NCBI GenBank assembly: GCA_900696515.1
Contig: CAADGK010000039.1
Span: 62,001 to 126,000, forward strand
Origin: an uncultured Nitrosospira sp.
Lineage (GTDB): Bacteria; Nitrospirota; Nitrospiria; Nitrospirales; Nitrospiraceae
Length of the DNA: 64,000 bases
Reading direction: 5' to 3'
Shown here: in pieces, positions 1 to 8,104 of the stretch
Layout: each line of letters opens with the position of its first letter
Numbering within the stretch: position 1 is the stretch's first letter
Translations under genes and position numbers: made by a program
The notes under the pieces: generated by a model
The model's database searches: none
Told to the model about the DNA's origin: nothing
Seen by the model: only the letters and a program-made list of their open reading frames with translations

Positions 1-378
1 ATGGACTTCGGTATCGCCAAGATGGCGACATCTTCAAAGACCAAAACGAATATCGTGCTGGGCACGCCGACCTACATGTCCCCGGAACAGATCGCAGGAA
101 AGAAGGTGGATGGGCGTTCTGATATGTTCTCGCTCGCCGTCGTTCTGTTTGAGCTGCTGACAGGCCGGCCTCCGTTCCTGGCAGACAACGTGTCCGCTCT
201 CCTGTTTACCATCGCCCAGACGCCCCATCCCAGCCTGAAAGCGCTCAGGTCTGATGCGCCGCCCGCAGTCAAAGCCATCATCGATTGCGCCTTGCAGAAA
301 GACCCGGCCCAACGGTACCGTCGCGCCAACGAGTTTGCCGCTGCGTTACGCTCCAGTATCGATGGGTTGGCCGCATAG
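1..378 (+). CDS. Serine/threonine protein kinase, C-terminal part (cut by window edge)
   Basis: The visible 125 residues begin at the kinase DFG motif (MDFGIAKM), so the first ATG here is internal and the gene starts upstream of the window. After DFG come an activation segment, the P+1 motif GTPTYMSPEQ, the subdomain IX stretch DGRSDMFSLAVVLFELLTGRPPF, and a final helical segment with the conserved Arg (QKDPAQRYRRANEFAAAL). This is the C-lobe of a bacterial Hanks-type (PknB-like) kinase, which phosphorylates Ser/Thr on cytoplasmic targets. There is no transmembrane or PASTA extension after the kinase domain, so any sensor module must lie in the missing N-terminal part. Targets cannot be inferred. 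Confidence 0.9.
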   Translation: MDFGIAKMATSSKTKTNIVLGTPTYMSPEQIAGKKVDGRSDMFSLAVVLFELLTGRPPFLADNVSALLFTIAQTPHPSLKALRSDAPPAVKAIIDCALQKDPAQRYRRANEFAAALRSSIDGLAA

Positions 379-449
379 CGGTGAGACCTCTGACAACTCG
401 ATATCCAGAAGGTCGCCGATTGGACAGAATAACTCGTAGGCGGGATACT

Positions 450-1061
450 TCAGTTCCTAAAGTTCAGTCTCCCCTTCGGCAGGCTTTGATAACAGATCTC
501 CGTGAGGTCCTGTTCATGTTCTTGTAAGCACGCGAGAATACGTCCCTCCCCGGGCTCCACCGCCGGACACACCCGTTTGACATCCGATGCACAGGCCAGC
601 CGGTATCCATCGACGGCTTTCCATCGCATCACGCGCTGCCGGGCGATGCCCTGACAGGGCGGATCCAACCCTCGCATGCCCTGCATCATGCAACGCGCTC
701 TCGCATGCCCTGTGAGTGTATCCGGGCAAACCTCCTGGATTTGTGCATCGCACCGCACTTCCGCAATTTGCCTCGCATGGCTGTCCGGCGGCGCACCCGC
801 TCTCCCACTGACCGCGCCACGTGGCAATCCTCCGGTGTCAGTCGGGCCATGGATGGCCTGGTCAGACACGCCCGGGATCGTCAAATCGAGCTCATGCGCA
901 TTGGACGTTTCAACGGGTGACGATACGGACCGAACCGACAGGAGTTCCTCCTTCGAAGGGAAATTCGTCCAGACGATCGCCCAGACGAGGACCAGTCCGC
1001 CTCCCGTGACGAGGCTTGCTGTGGCCTTTGCAGAGTGCTCCATCGGTTTTGGCTGCTTCAT
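450..1061 (-). CDS. Membrane-anchored cysteine-rich repeat protein
   Basis: About 203 residues from the ATG at 1061 (MKQPKPMEHSAK), chosen because it gives a short basic N-terminus before one hydrophobic segment (SLVTGGGLVLVWAIVW) that should act as a signal anchor. An upstream in-frame start at 1097 exists but adds an unusual leader. A polar linker follows. The C-terminal 100 residues carry about two Cys-rich repeats, with spaced cysteines in contexts such as CDAQIQEVC and CASDVKRVC, a PGEGRI turn and CLQEHEQDL. These match the GLG1-type cysteine-rich repeat, whose bacterial function is poorly known. The cysteines should form disulfides in the periplasm. It lies convergent to the kinase gene. 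The family call is moderately sure. Confidence 0.72.
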   Translation of the reverse strand: MKQPKPMEHSAKATASLVTGGGLVLVWAIVWTNFPSKEELLSVRSVSSPVETSNAHELDLTIPGVSDQAIHGPTDTGGLPRGAVSGRAGAPPDSHARQIAEVRCDAQIQEVCPDTLTGHARARCMMQGMRGLDPPCQGIARQRVMRWKAVDGYRLACASDVKRVCPAVEPGEGRILACLQEHEQDLTEICYQSLPKGRLNFRN

Positions 1062-1191
1062 CGAGGTGAGAATAAAATAAAGTCGAGGGAAAATCACCGA
1101 AACAGGCGTTTTTCACAAGACCCTCGCCGGTGACGACACAACATCACGAAAATGAATTTCAGAAGGGAGGGCTGGAAGAGAAGGGGCGGCG

Positions 1192-2205
1192 CTAGTTCTC
1201 GGGAGCTTCTACGATATGATTTTCGAACCTGGTGCAGCCTTCGGCCAAAAGACGGTTGGTCAACATCTCGCCCGGCCATTCAATCGGCAGATCCGCCGTG
1301 AACACCCAGACGTCCGGCGAAGTCCAGACCGGCCCATGTTCATCGGGAAGTTCCGGGTCGAATAGGTCGGTCCACACCGGCATATAGACCCCATTCCCAC
1401 ATTGCGTATGAAGATGCACAATGGTGCGAGACCTGACGAGCGGGTCCAACTCTCGCCACACCGCGGCGGTCTCATCCGCCAGATGATGCAGCCGTACGGC
1501 ATTTTGTGCGTCGAACATCGCATAGGCGGCGTACACCGGCGCTTCGATCATGTCCGGTGCGCAGGCCAGCTCCGGACATTGCTTGACGAGTCCTTCAAGA
1601 ATCTCACGGCGTTGGTGATCTTCCCAGGAATCAGGCAAGCCCGGATCAGGCGCCCCCATCAGCTCAAACAGGAGAAACGCGGTGTTTTCAACAGGCGGAA
1701 GCAACCGGGCTGCGACGGACTGTACGCGTCGTGAATCGGAGACGGTCACCAGATGGTCATGGAACAGTTGGAGATTCAACATCTCCAGGGTCGCATCGGT
1801 GAGCAATCGCGACTCAACACGGACCACCGTTCCTGGGGGAAGCTGCAGATGCTTGTGCAGTAAGTCAGCGGTTGCAATCGGATCGATCTTCAACTTGAGC
1901 GGGGCGGTCAAATTCGCCTGGAGCGGAAGCGCCAGCGCTGCGATCGTGGCATACGTCGGCTTTTCATCATGCGGCCCGTCCAACAGCAGGGTGCAACTCG
2001 CCTCGGCCACCAGATCAAACAACCATTCGGCCATTTCTTCATCGAGCGCGGCCAGGACGGTCAGCAGATCATGCTCGCGCCCCTGTTCGAGAAAAGCCTG
2101 CAGGGTATCGATCGCATCATCGGCGTCTCCATGCTCATGACGTCGGGCATTGATAAGATGAATAAGGTCACGGGTGAGTGGATCCGGACGAGACCAGGCT
2201 AGCAT
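1192..2205 (-). CDS. Conserved hypothetical protein, 337 aa
   Basis: A complete 337-residue reading frame with codon use like its neighbours. There is no signal peptide or membrane segment, so it is probably cytoplasmic. The N-terminal half is helical and acidic (ALDEEMAEWLFDLVAEAS); the C-terminal half is mixed and Trp-rich (VWTDLFDPELPDEHGPVW, SPDVWVFTADLPIEWP). I recognise no catalytic motif and do not assign a family. It lies on the opposite strand to the kinase and the same strand as yjbQ, about 130 bp away from it, so co-transcription with yjbQ is possible but not shown. Confidence 0.75.
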   Translation of the reverse strand: MLAWSRPDPLTRDLIHLINARRHEHGDADDAIDTLQAFLEQGREHDLLTVLAALDEEMAEWLFDLVAEASCTLLLDGPHDEKPTYATIAALALPLQANLTAPLKLKIDPIATADLLHKHLQLPPGTVVRVESRLLTDATLEMLNLQLFHDHLVTVSDSRRVQSVAARLLPPVENTAFLLFELMGAPDPGLPDSWEDHQRREILEGLVKQCPELACAPDMIEAPVYAAYAMFDAQNAVRLHHLADETAAVWRELDPLVRSRTIVHLHTQCGNGVYMPVWTDLFDPELPDEHGPVWTSPDVWVFTADLPIEWPGEMLTNRLLAEGCTRFENHIVEAPEN

Positions 2206-2337
2206 TGGTGTTCCTTACGGTGCGAGCCACGATCGATGGCCCGACGACCTAGACTGCATGTTGCCAAACTTTTGTACCCCGCGCAAGCGTGAACCGCATT
2301 GCCGGCATGACAGTAGCCTTCACGCGCATCGGCCCGC

Positions 2338-2751
2338 TTACTCCCCGATGATTTTGACGAGTACGCGCTTACGCCGGCGACCGTCGAACTCTCCGTAAAA
2401 GACTTGCTCCCATGGGCCGAAATCGAGCCGGCCCTCGGTAATGGCGACCACGACTTCTCGTCCCATCACCTGCCGTTTGAGGTGAGCATCGCCGTTGTCT
2501 TCACCGGTTTCGTTGTGCCGATAGCGCGCCTCCTGCGGAGCGAGTCGTTCGAGAAAGTCGTCATAGTCCCGCAAAAGGCCCGGCTCGTCATCATTGATAT
2601 ACACACTCGCCGTAATGTGCATGGCATTGACCAACACCAGTCCTTCCCGTACCCCGCTCTTGCGGATCAAGGCCTCAATCTGCGGTGTGATGTTGATGTA
2701 ATCTCGCCTGGTCTTGGTCTCAAACCAGAGTTCTTCTCGATAGGATTTCAT
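2338..2751 (-). CDS. yjbQ: YjbQ / UPF0047 family protein
   Basis: About 137 residues starting at the ATG at 2751 ([12 protein letters not shown]); the longer frame adds 14 residues that the family lacks. Family features visible are [18 protein letters not shown] near the start, the strongly conserved [38 protein letters not shown] with conserved His/Asn/Asp residues, and the C-terminal [18 protein letters not shown]. Members form small trimeric beta-barrel proteins and are annotated as secondary thiamine-phosphate synthases on the basis of weak complementation; the physiological role is unsettled. The gene is divergent from nrdJ with about 120 bp between the starts. Confidence 0.93.
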   Translation of the reverse strand: MKSYREELWFETKTRRDYINITPQIEALIRKSGVREGLVLVNAMHITASVYINDDEPGLLRDYDDFLERLAPQEARYRHNETGEDNGDAHLKRQVMGREVVVAITEGRLDFGPWEQVFYGEFDGRRRKRVLVKIIGE

Positions 2752-2871
2752 CATGATCGACCGCCGCATTCTGCCTTCCGGTGTGCGGGACATGCAAGAG
2801 GCTTTGCCGGTTCAACCTCCCGCGCAATGTGCCCTCTTGAGGGAACGCGCTATAATTGAAGCGATCTCCTC

Positions 2872-4617
2872 ATGGATATCAAGAACCACGCACCGCGACT
2901 GTCTCCCAATGCACTGACGGTCCTCCGTCGGCGTTACCTGGCCAAGAACGAACGCGGTGTCGTCGTCGAGTCTCCCTCCGAGATGTTTCACCGTGTCGCC
3001 GATGATATAGCCTCACTTGAACCACCCGCACATAGACGCCGTCTGGCCTGCCGATTCTATGAAGCCATGGCGTCCCTGACGTTTCTTCCCAATTCACCGA
3101 CCCTCATGAATGCCGGACGTCCCCTCCAGCAGCTCTCGGCTTGCTTCGTCTTACCGGTAGACGACTCCCTGGAGTCGATCTTCGACGCCGTGAAACATCA
3201 AGCTCTCATTCAGCAGTCCGGCGGAGGAACCGGCTTTTCATTCAGTCACATTCGACCTCACGCCGACCGTGTCGCCACCACCAACGGACTCGCATCAGGG
3301 CCCATCTCCTTCATGCGTCTGTTCAACCTCTCGACCGATGTCATCAAACAGGGTGGCACCAGGCGGGGCGCCAATATGGGCATCTTGCGGGTCGACCATC
3401 CCGACATTCTCGAGTTCATCGCGTTGAAACTCCAGCCGCAGGAAATGACGAACTTCAATCTCTCGGTGGGACTCACCGATCGATTTATGAAGGCCGTCAC
3501 ACACAACCGATCGTATGCACTCATGAACCCACGGAGCGCCACACCGGTCCGACGTCTCCCCGCCAAAATGGTCTTTGATCGGCTGGTCGAAGCCGCCTGG
3601 CAATCAGGCGAGCCCGGTGTCCTCTTTCTGGATACCATCAATCACGCGAATCCCACGCCTCATCTCGGTACGATCGAAGCCACGAACCCTTGCGGCGAAC
3701 AACCGCTCTTGGCCTATGAGTCATGCACGCTCGGATCGATCAATGTCGCCCGATGTCTGACCACACATCGAGGCACACGCCGCATCGACTACGAACAACT
3801 CGGATACATTATTCCGCTGGCGGTCCGCTTTCTCGACAATGTGCTCGATCGAACCCGTTACCCCTTGGCATCCATCGAGGCGCGGACGAAACGTACCAGA
3901 AAAATCGGGCTCGGCATCATGGGATTTGCCGACCTTCTCATTCGGCTCGGGATTCCATACGATTCCGACGACGCGCTGCACGTCGCCGATCAACTGATGG
4001 GATTTGTTCGGCAACGGGCCCACGAAGCGTCGCAGCAGCTGGCACAGGAGCGAGGCCCCTTCCCAGCCTATACGGGCAGTCGGCTGGAAGCCGAAGGCCT
4101 CCCCCGACGGAACGCGACGGTCACGACGATTGCTCCGACCGGGACCATCAGTATTCTCGCCGATTGTTCGGCCGGGATTGAACCCCTCTACGGCGTCAGT
4201 GTCGCCCATACGATCATGGATGACATCCGGCTCCAACGCCTTCACCCGGAATTCCTGCGACGAGCTCGAGCCAGGAGCCTCCCCCTGTGCGAGTTACGTG
4301 AAGAAATCGGTCGGCATGAATCGATTCAACATCTGTCACAGATCCCGGATGATCTTCGCCGGCTGTTTGTGACCGCCCACGATATCACTCCGGCCCATCA
4401 TGTCCGCATGCAGGCCGTCTTTCAACGACACAGCGACAGCGGGGTATCCAAAACGATCAACCTCCCCTCCTCCGCGACGACGGGGGATGTGGCCGCCGCG
4501 CTCTCGCTCGCCCATGAACTGGGCTGCAAAGGTGTGACGGTGTATCGAGCCGGGAGCCGGGAACATCAGGTGCTCTCCTGCTCCCAGGCGGCCGTTCTGT
4601 TAACAGGATCCTGCTGA
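2872..4617 (+). CDS. nrdJ: Adenosylcobalamin-dependent (class II) ribonucleotide reductase
   Basis: Reduces ribonucleotides to deoxyribonucleotides using coenzyme B12 to generate the thiyl radical. The 581 residues show the barrel signature in order: FLPNSPTLMNAG near 70, QLSACFVLPV with the first redox Cys, QSGGGTGFSFSHIRP, KQGGTRRGANMGIL, TNPCGEQPLL with the loop Cys, and TIAPTGTISILADCSAGIEP near 425. The protein ends GVTVYRAGSREHQVL followed by a short tail with two Cys (CSQ and the terminal GSC). It is compact: no N-terminal ATP-cone and no long C-terminal zinc domain, as in the shorter NrdJ forms. A consensus -10 (TATAAT, 2851-2856) sits very close to the ATG. A BtuF-like gene lies 3.4 kb downstream. 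Confidence 0.95.
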   Translation: MDIKNHAPRLSPNALTVLRRRYLAKNERGVVVESPSEMFHRVADDIASLEPPAHRRRLACRFYEAMASLTFLPNSPTLMNAGRPLQQLSACFVLPVDDSLESIFDAVKHQALIQQSGGGTGFSFSHIRPHADRVATTNGLASGPISFMRLFNLSTDVIKQGGTRRGANMGILRVDHPDILEFIALKLQPQEMTNFNLSVGLTDRFMKAVTHNRSYALMNPRSATPVRRLPAKMVFDRLVEAAWQSGEPGVLFLDTINHANPTPHLGTIEATNPCGEQPLLAYESCTLGSINVARCLTTHRGTRRIDYEQLGYIIPLAVRFLDNVLDRTRYPLASIEARTKRTRKIGLGIMGFADLLIRLGIPYDSDDALHVADQLMGFVRQRAHEASQQLAQERGPFPAYTGSRLEAEGLPRRNATVTTIAPTGTISILADCSAGIEPLYGVSVAHTIMDDIRLQRLHPEFLRRARARSLPLCELREEIGRHESIQHLSQIPDDLRRLFVTAHDITPAHHVRMQAVFQRHSDSGVSKTINLPSSATTGDVAAALSLAHELGCKGVTVYRAGSREHQVLSCSQAAVLLTGSC

Positions 4618-4631
4618 ATCTTCACGCAAAA

Positions 4632-4660
4632 TTGACAGTCTACGCGCTTGATGATAAGTA
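4632..4660 (+). promoter_or_regulatory. Possible sigma-70 promoter for the SH3-like protein
   Basis: A perfect -35 TTGACA (4632-4637) is followed after 17 bp by TAAGTA (4655-4660), preceded by TGA, which resembles an extended -10. The -10 match is poor, so this is a suggestion only. It lies between nrdJ and the gene starting at 4705. Confidence 0.3.
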
Positions 4661-4704
4661 CTTTTCAAGAGGTTACGATACCGTCTGCTAGAGGGAGGTG
4701 CTCG

Positions 4705-5496
4705 ATGTTTGCTACTGCTGGAGGTCGGTCGTTCGCCGGCAATCCTCTCACCTGGAGCCTGTTCTTCGCCCGTCAACCCGAACCGGACTTGGAATTCACC
4801 GAGGAGGAATTGGAGCAGACGACGACCGTTCGATCACCGTCCCCCGTGAAACCCCCCAAGCAATCAAACAATCGCCCGCTCATCGTGGTTCTGTTGGTAC
4901 TCGTGCTCGGTGGCGGCGCTTATCTTGCCATGGAACCGGACATGATCATGGAGTATCTTGGTCCGCTCCTTGGCGATGCCCCGGCCCAGCAACCGCAACC
5001 ATCGGTCGCTCGGAAGCCGACGGCTCCAACTCCGGTCTCTGTTCCTCCGACGACACCGCCCAAAGCCGTGGCACCGCCGCCGGTCCCCGCGGTTGCGCCG
5101 ATTGAGACACCGCAAGCAGCCACACCCGCTCCGGCGGCAGTTCCCACGCCACCGGCGGCTCCACCAATGCCGACGGCTTCAGTTCCGGCACCGGCACCGC
5201 CGACTCCGGTTTCAACTCCAGCGCCGACTTCATCCGCTCCGGTTGTCGCAACCCCGGCCCCGCTCTTTGGTGAAGGGCAACGGGTCAGCGTCGTGCCGAA
5301 TCCAGCCGCTCCCGGTCAAAAGGTGCAACTCAGTCAGGATGCGGAAGGGACAAAGCCTGGACCGGCCATTCCCCCGGGAACCCTCTTCACGATTCTCGAC
5401 GGCGATTTACAGGGCAATGGCTGGGTCTACTCCGTTCGCTCCGACTTCGGCACCAAGGGATGGTTGGCCGAGAAGCAGCTCAAGCTGAAACCCTGA
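4705..5496 (+). CDS. Membrane-anchored Pro/Ala-rich protein with C-terminal SH3-like domain
   Basis: 263 residues from the ATG at 4705, which has a good ribosome binding site (GGGAGGTG); in-frame ATGs at 4648 and 4651 lack one. The N-terminal 60 residues are cytoplasmic and acidic (EFTEEELEQ). One transmembrane helix follows (LIVVLLVLVLGGGAYLAM), then a roughly 120-residue Pro/Ala/Thr linker that should span the periplasm. A C-terminal domain of about 70 residues (GEGQRVSVVPNP to GWLAEKQLKLKP) looks like a bacterial SH3 fold, often used for binding peptidoglycan. The architecture suggests a cytoplasm-to-wall connector; no function is proven. Confidence 0.8.
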   Translation: MFATAGGRSFAGNPLTWSLFFARQPEPDLEFTEEELEQTTTVRSPSPVKPPKQSNNRPLIVVLLVLVLGGGAYLAMEPDMIMEYLGPLLGDAPAQQPQPSVARKPTAPTPVSVPPTTPPKAVAPPPVPAVAPIETPQAATPAPAAVPTPPAAPPMPTASVPAPAPPTPVSTPAPTSSAPVVATPAPLFGEGQRVSVVPNPAAPGQKVQLSQDAEGTKPGPAIPPGTLFTILDGDLQGNGWVYSVRSDFGTKGWLAEKQLKLKP

Positions 5497-5516
5497 TCAT
5501 CCACGGTTCATCCTCC

Positions 5517-5552
5517 GCGAGAGGGTAGGTAATCCTACCACTACCCTCTCGC
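5517..5552. terminator. Hairpin 20 bp after the SH3-protein gene
   Basis: Left arm GCGAGAGGGTA (5517-5527) and right arm TACCCTCTCGC (5542-5552) are perfect complements, and the loop holds a further GGTA/TACC pair. No T-run follows, so it is either a weak terminator or a transcript-stabilising or regulatory structure. A TATAAT at 5558-5563, just beyond it, may be the -10 of the downstream HAD gene. Confidence 0.5.
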
Positions 5553-5611
5553 TGTGCTATAATGCCGCCCGTCCACATTCGTAGGTACGACATCAGAACT
5601 GGTAGGACTCC

Positions 5612-6292
5612 ATGCGCGCTGTGATCTTTGACTTCGACGGTGTGATCGCCGACACTGAACCCCTGCACTTTGAAGGCCTCCGCCGGACACTGGCCGATAT
5701 CCAAATCACCTTGACCGAGAATGACTATTACACTGACTATCTTGGGTTTGATGATCGCGGATGCATCCTAGAAGCACTTCGAGTCAATCACCATCCGATT
5801 TCGAGCTCGCTGGTCGAAACCTTGATGGCTAGAAAAGCCATCGCCTATATGGCCTCGATCAAGGAGCACCTTGTGATTTTCCCCGGCGTGAGCGCGTTCA
5901 TCGAAGAGGCCGCAGCCACCTATCCTCTTGCCATTGCTTCCGGCGCCCTCCGACCGGAAATTGAGCTGGTACTGGAACAGATCGGCCTTCGCAACGCATT
6001 TGATCACATCACGAGCGCCGAGGAGGTGACGAATGGCAAACCCCATCCGGAACCGTTTCTTCAAGCCCTGGCCGGATTGAATCGCCGTCAGACGACCGCC
6101 ATCTCACCCGGCTCATGTCTGGTCATCGAAGATTCCCGTCCGGGCATCCGGGCTGCCAAAGCGGCGGGCATGAAAGTGTTGGCTATAACCAACACCCATA
6201 CTGCGCAAGATCTGCATGAAGCCGATGCCGTCAGTATGAGCCTCAGCGAGACGCGCCTGGACGAGGTGCGTGCACGCTTGTGGCCGGCCTAG
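5612..6292 (+). CDS. HAD-superfamily hydrolase (beta-phosphoglucomutase-like)
   Basis: 226 residues with all HAD motifs: motif I DFDGVIADTEPLHFEG at the N-terminus (nucleophile Asp and acid/base Asp), a helical cap over roughly residues 15-85, motif II as the IASG stretch near 110, motif III Lys in VTNGKPHPEPFLQAL, and motif IV VIEDSRPGIRAAKAAGMKVLAI. The cap type and DGVIADTEP fit the phosphatase/phosphoglucomutase subgroup. The substrate cannot be read from sequence. It is cytoplasmic. The next gene starts 13 bp downstream, so the two are probably co-transcribed. Confidence 0.9.
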   Translation: MRAVIFDFDGVIADTEPLHFEGLRRTLADIQITLTENDYYTDYLGFDDRGCILEALRVNHHPISSSLVETLMARKAIAYMASIKEHLVIFPGVSAFIEEAAATYPLAIASGALRPEIELVLEQIGLRNAFDHITSAEEVTNGKPHPEPFLQALAGLNRRQTTAISPGSCLVIEDSRPGIRAAKAAGMKVLAITNTHTAQDLHEADAVSMSLSETRLDEVRARLWPA

Positions 6293-6305
6293 GCTGAACA
6301 CGACC

Positions 6306-7247
6306 ATGAAAATCTGCTCGCTCATCCCAGGTGCAACAGAGGTGATTGCCGCACTCGGCTTAGAGGATCAGCTTGTCGGCATCAGCCACGAATGTGACTT
6401 TCCCCCTTCGATTCGCCGAGTTCCCGTCATGATTGAACCATTGGTCGAGGCGGAACACACCACAAGCAGCGGAATTGACCAACGAGTGAAAGAACTGATC
6501 GAAACCGGACAACAGCTCTATCGACTCAAGGACGATGCCTTTCGTCACGCTCGACCCGATCTCATCCTGGCACAAGATCTCTGTCACGTCTGCTCAGTGA
6601 CTCCGGACCAACTCACCAGGGCCATGCACTCGCTTCCGCACCGACCCGAGCTGCTGATTCTCAGTCCAACGACCCTGCGGGATATGATTCATGACATCGA
6701 GCGGATAGCCAGCGCCGTTGGTGCTGTTTCAAAGGGAAACGCCCTTGCAGCCGATCTCCGCGGTCGATTGGAGAGAATCCGCCTCCGGACGGAGCAGGTG
6801 GCCGTCCGCCCGCGGGTGGTGTGCCTTGAATGGCTCGATCCTCTGTATGTCGCCGGCCATTGGGTTCCTGAAATGGTAGACTTAGCGGGAGGCCACAACG
6901 TCCTGGGATCTAAAGACCAGCCATCGTATCAGACGACATGGGACGAGGTCGATGCAGCCCAGCCCGACGTCATCATCGTCATGCCCTGTGGCTACTCAGT
7001 TGATCGGACCCTCAACGAACTGCGGCAGGTCGAGTCTCTTCAAGCCCTATGGCAACGGGCACAGACGTCCTGGTCGAACATCTATCTCGTCGATGCCGGC
7101 GCCTATTTCAGCCGGCCCGGCCCCAGGCTCATCGACGGAGTGGAGATCCTGGCCGCCATTTTCCATCCGGCTCAAGATCACCCGCTCGATCGCTCTCAGG
7201 CGATCAAACTTGAAACATCCGTACTCGCTGGAGACAGTGCGCCATGA
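6306..7247 (+). CDS. BtuF-like cobalamin/metallophore-binding protein without signal peptide
   Basis: 313 residues from the ATG at 6306 (MKICSLIPGATEVIAALG); the longer frame starts inside the HAD gene. This opening is typical of BtuF-type class III substrate-binding folds. Further family features are GISHECDFPP, the ARPDLILAQDLCHVCSV stretch, and the second lobe with ARPDVI-like AAQPDVIIVMPCGYSVDRT and AYFSRPGPRLIDGVEILA. There is no signal peptide or lipobox, so it is predicted cytoplasmic, unlike the transport BtuF. Several Cys (CDF, CHVC) could bind a ligand or metal. The gene overlaps hpnD by 4 bp (ATGA), so translation is coupled. Confidence 0.82.
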   Translation: MKICSLIPGATEVIAALGLEDQLVGISHECDFPPSIRRVPVMIEPLVEAEHTTSSGIDQRVKELIETGQQLYRLKDDAFRHARPDLILAQDLCHVCSVTPDQLTRAMHSLPHRPELLILSPTTLRDMIHDIERIASAVGAVSKGNALAADLRGRLERIRLRTEQVAVRPRVVCLEWLDPLYVAGHWVPEMVDLAGGHNVLGSKDQPSYQTTWDEVDAAQPDVIIVMPCGYSVDRTLNELRQVESLQALWQRAQTSWSNIYLVDAGAYFSRPGPRLIDGVEILAAIFHPAQDHPLDRSQAIKLETSVLAGDSAP

Positions 7248-8104
7248 AGGCCTCGGACGCTCAAGCCTACTGCACGGCCTATACCAAGAAAAGCGGCAGC
7301 AACTTCTACTATTCGTTCTTGTTTCTACCAAAAGCCAAACGCGATGCCATGTACACCGTTTATGCCTTCTGCAAGGCGGTGGATAGCGCCGTCGATGAAC
7401 CGGCCGCCGGCAGCAATCCCAAGGACGAGCTGAAGCACTGGCGCGACGAACTGGATGCCGTGTATTCCGGAACCCCGACGACTCCCATCATGGTGAGTCT
7501 CGCGCACCATGTGAAAGCGCTGAGTATTCCGAAGGCCTACTTTGAGGAACTGATCAAGGGCGTCGAGATGGATCTCTTCAATAACCGCTATGTCACGTTT
7601 GATGAGCTGTCGTTATATTGCTACCGTGTGGCATCCGTTGTCGGGCTCATCTGTCTCCACGTCTTTGGAGTCACATCCGCACGCGCACAAGACTATGCGG
7701 TCGCCCTCGGCATGGCCTTTCAGCTGACGAACATACTACGTGATGTGGGAGTTGATGCCGCGCAGGGACGCATCTATCTCCCGTTGGACGACCTGCGAAA
7801 ATGGAACTATGCGGAGAAATCGATGCTCAACCGGAGCTATTCTCCAGAATTCCGTGTCTTGATGGAATATGAGGCCTCCCAAGCCCATCACTACTATAAG
7901 CGAGCCGAAGCGGCCCTCGCTGGGCTCTCCTCTAGTGAGCGCCGTGCCCTCACGGTGGCGGAAATCATGCGTGGAATCTATGGCCGGATTCTTGAGCGGA
8001 TTGAGCGGTCGAACTATCAGGTGTTCGGGCCACGGATCAGCCTCACCACCACTCAACGGGTGATGATCGCCCTGGGGGTGTGGCTCCGCTCACGATTCTC
8101 GTGA
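7244..8104 (+). CDS. hpnD: Presqualene diphosphate synthase HpnD (squalene/phytoene synthase family)
   Basis: Condenses two farnesyl diphosphates to presqualene diphosphate in hopanoid synthesis. The 286 residues show the first Asp-rich motif (YAFCKAVDSAVDE, near 45), FEELIKGVEMDLFNNRY, the second Asp-rich motif AFQLTNILRDVGVDAAQGRIYLP (near 165), and the C-terminal AEIMRGIYGRILERIE. The adjacent hpnE supports HpnD rather than a phytoene synthase. HpnC, the usual third partner making squalene, is not in this window. Its end overlaps the hpnE start by 25 bp. Confidence 0.93.
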   Translation: MKASDAQAYCTAYTKKSGSNFYYSFLFLPKAKRDAMYTVYAFCKAVDSAVDEPAAGSNPKDELKHWRDELDAVYSGTPTTPIMVSLAHHVKALSIPKAYFEELIKGVEMDLFNNRYVTFDELSLYCYRVASVVGLICLHVFGVTSARAQDYAVALGMAFQLTNILRDVGVDAAQGRIYLPLDDLRKWNYAEKSMLNRSYSPEFRVLMEYEASQAHHYYKRAEAALAGLSSSERRALTVAEIMRGIYGRILERIERSNYQVFGPRISLTTTQRVMIALGVWLRSRFS

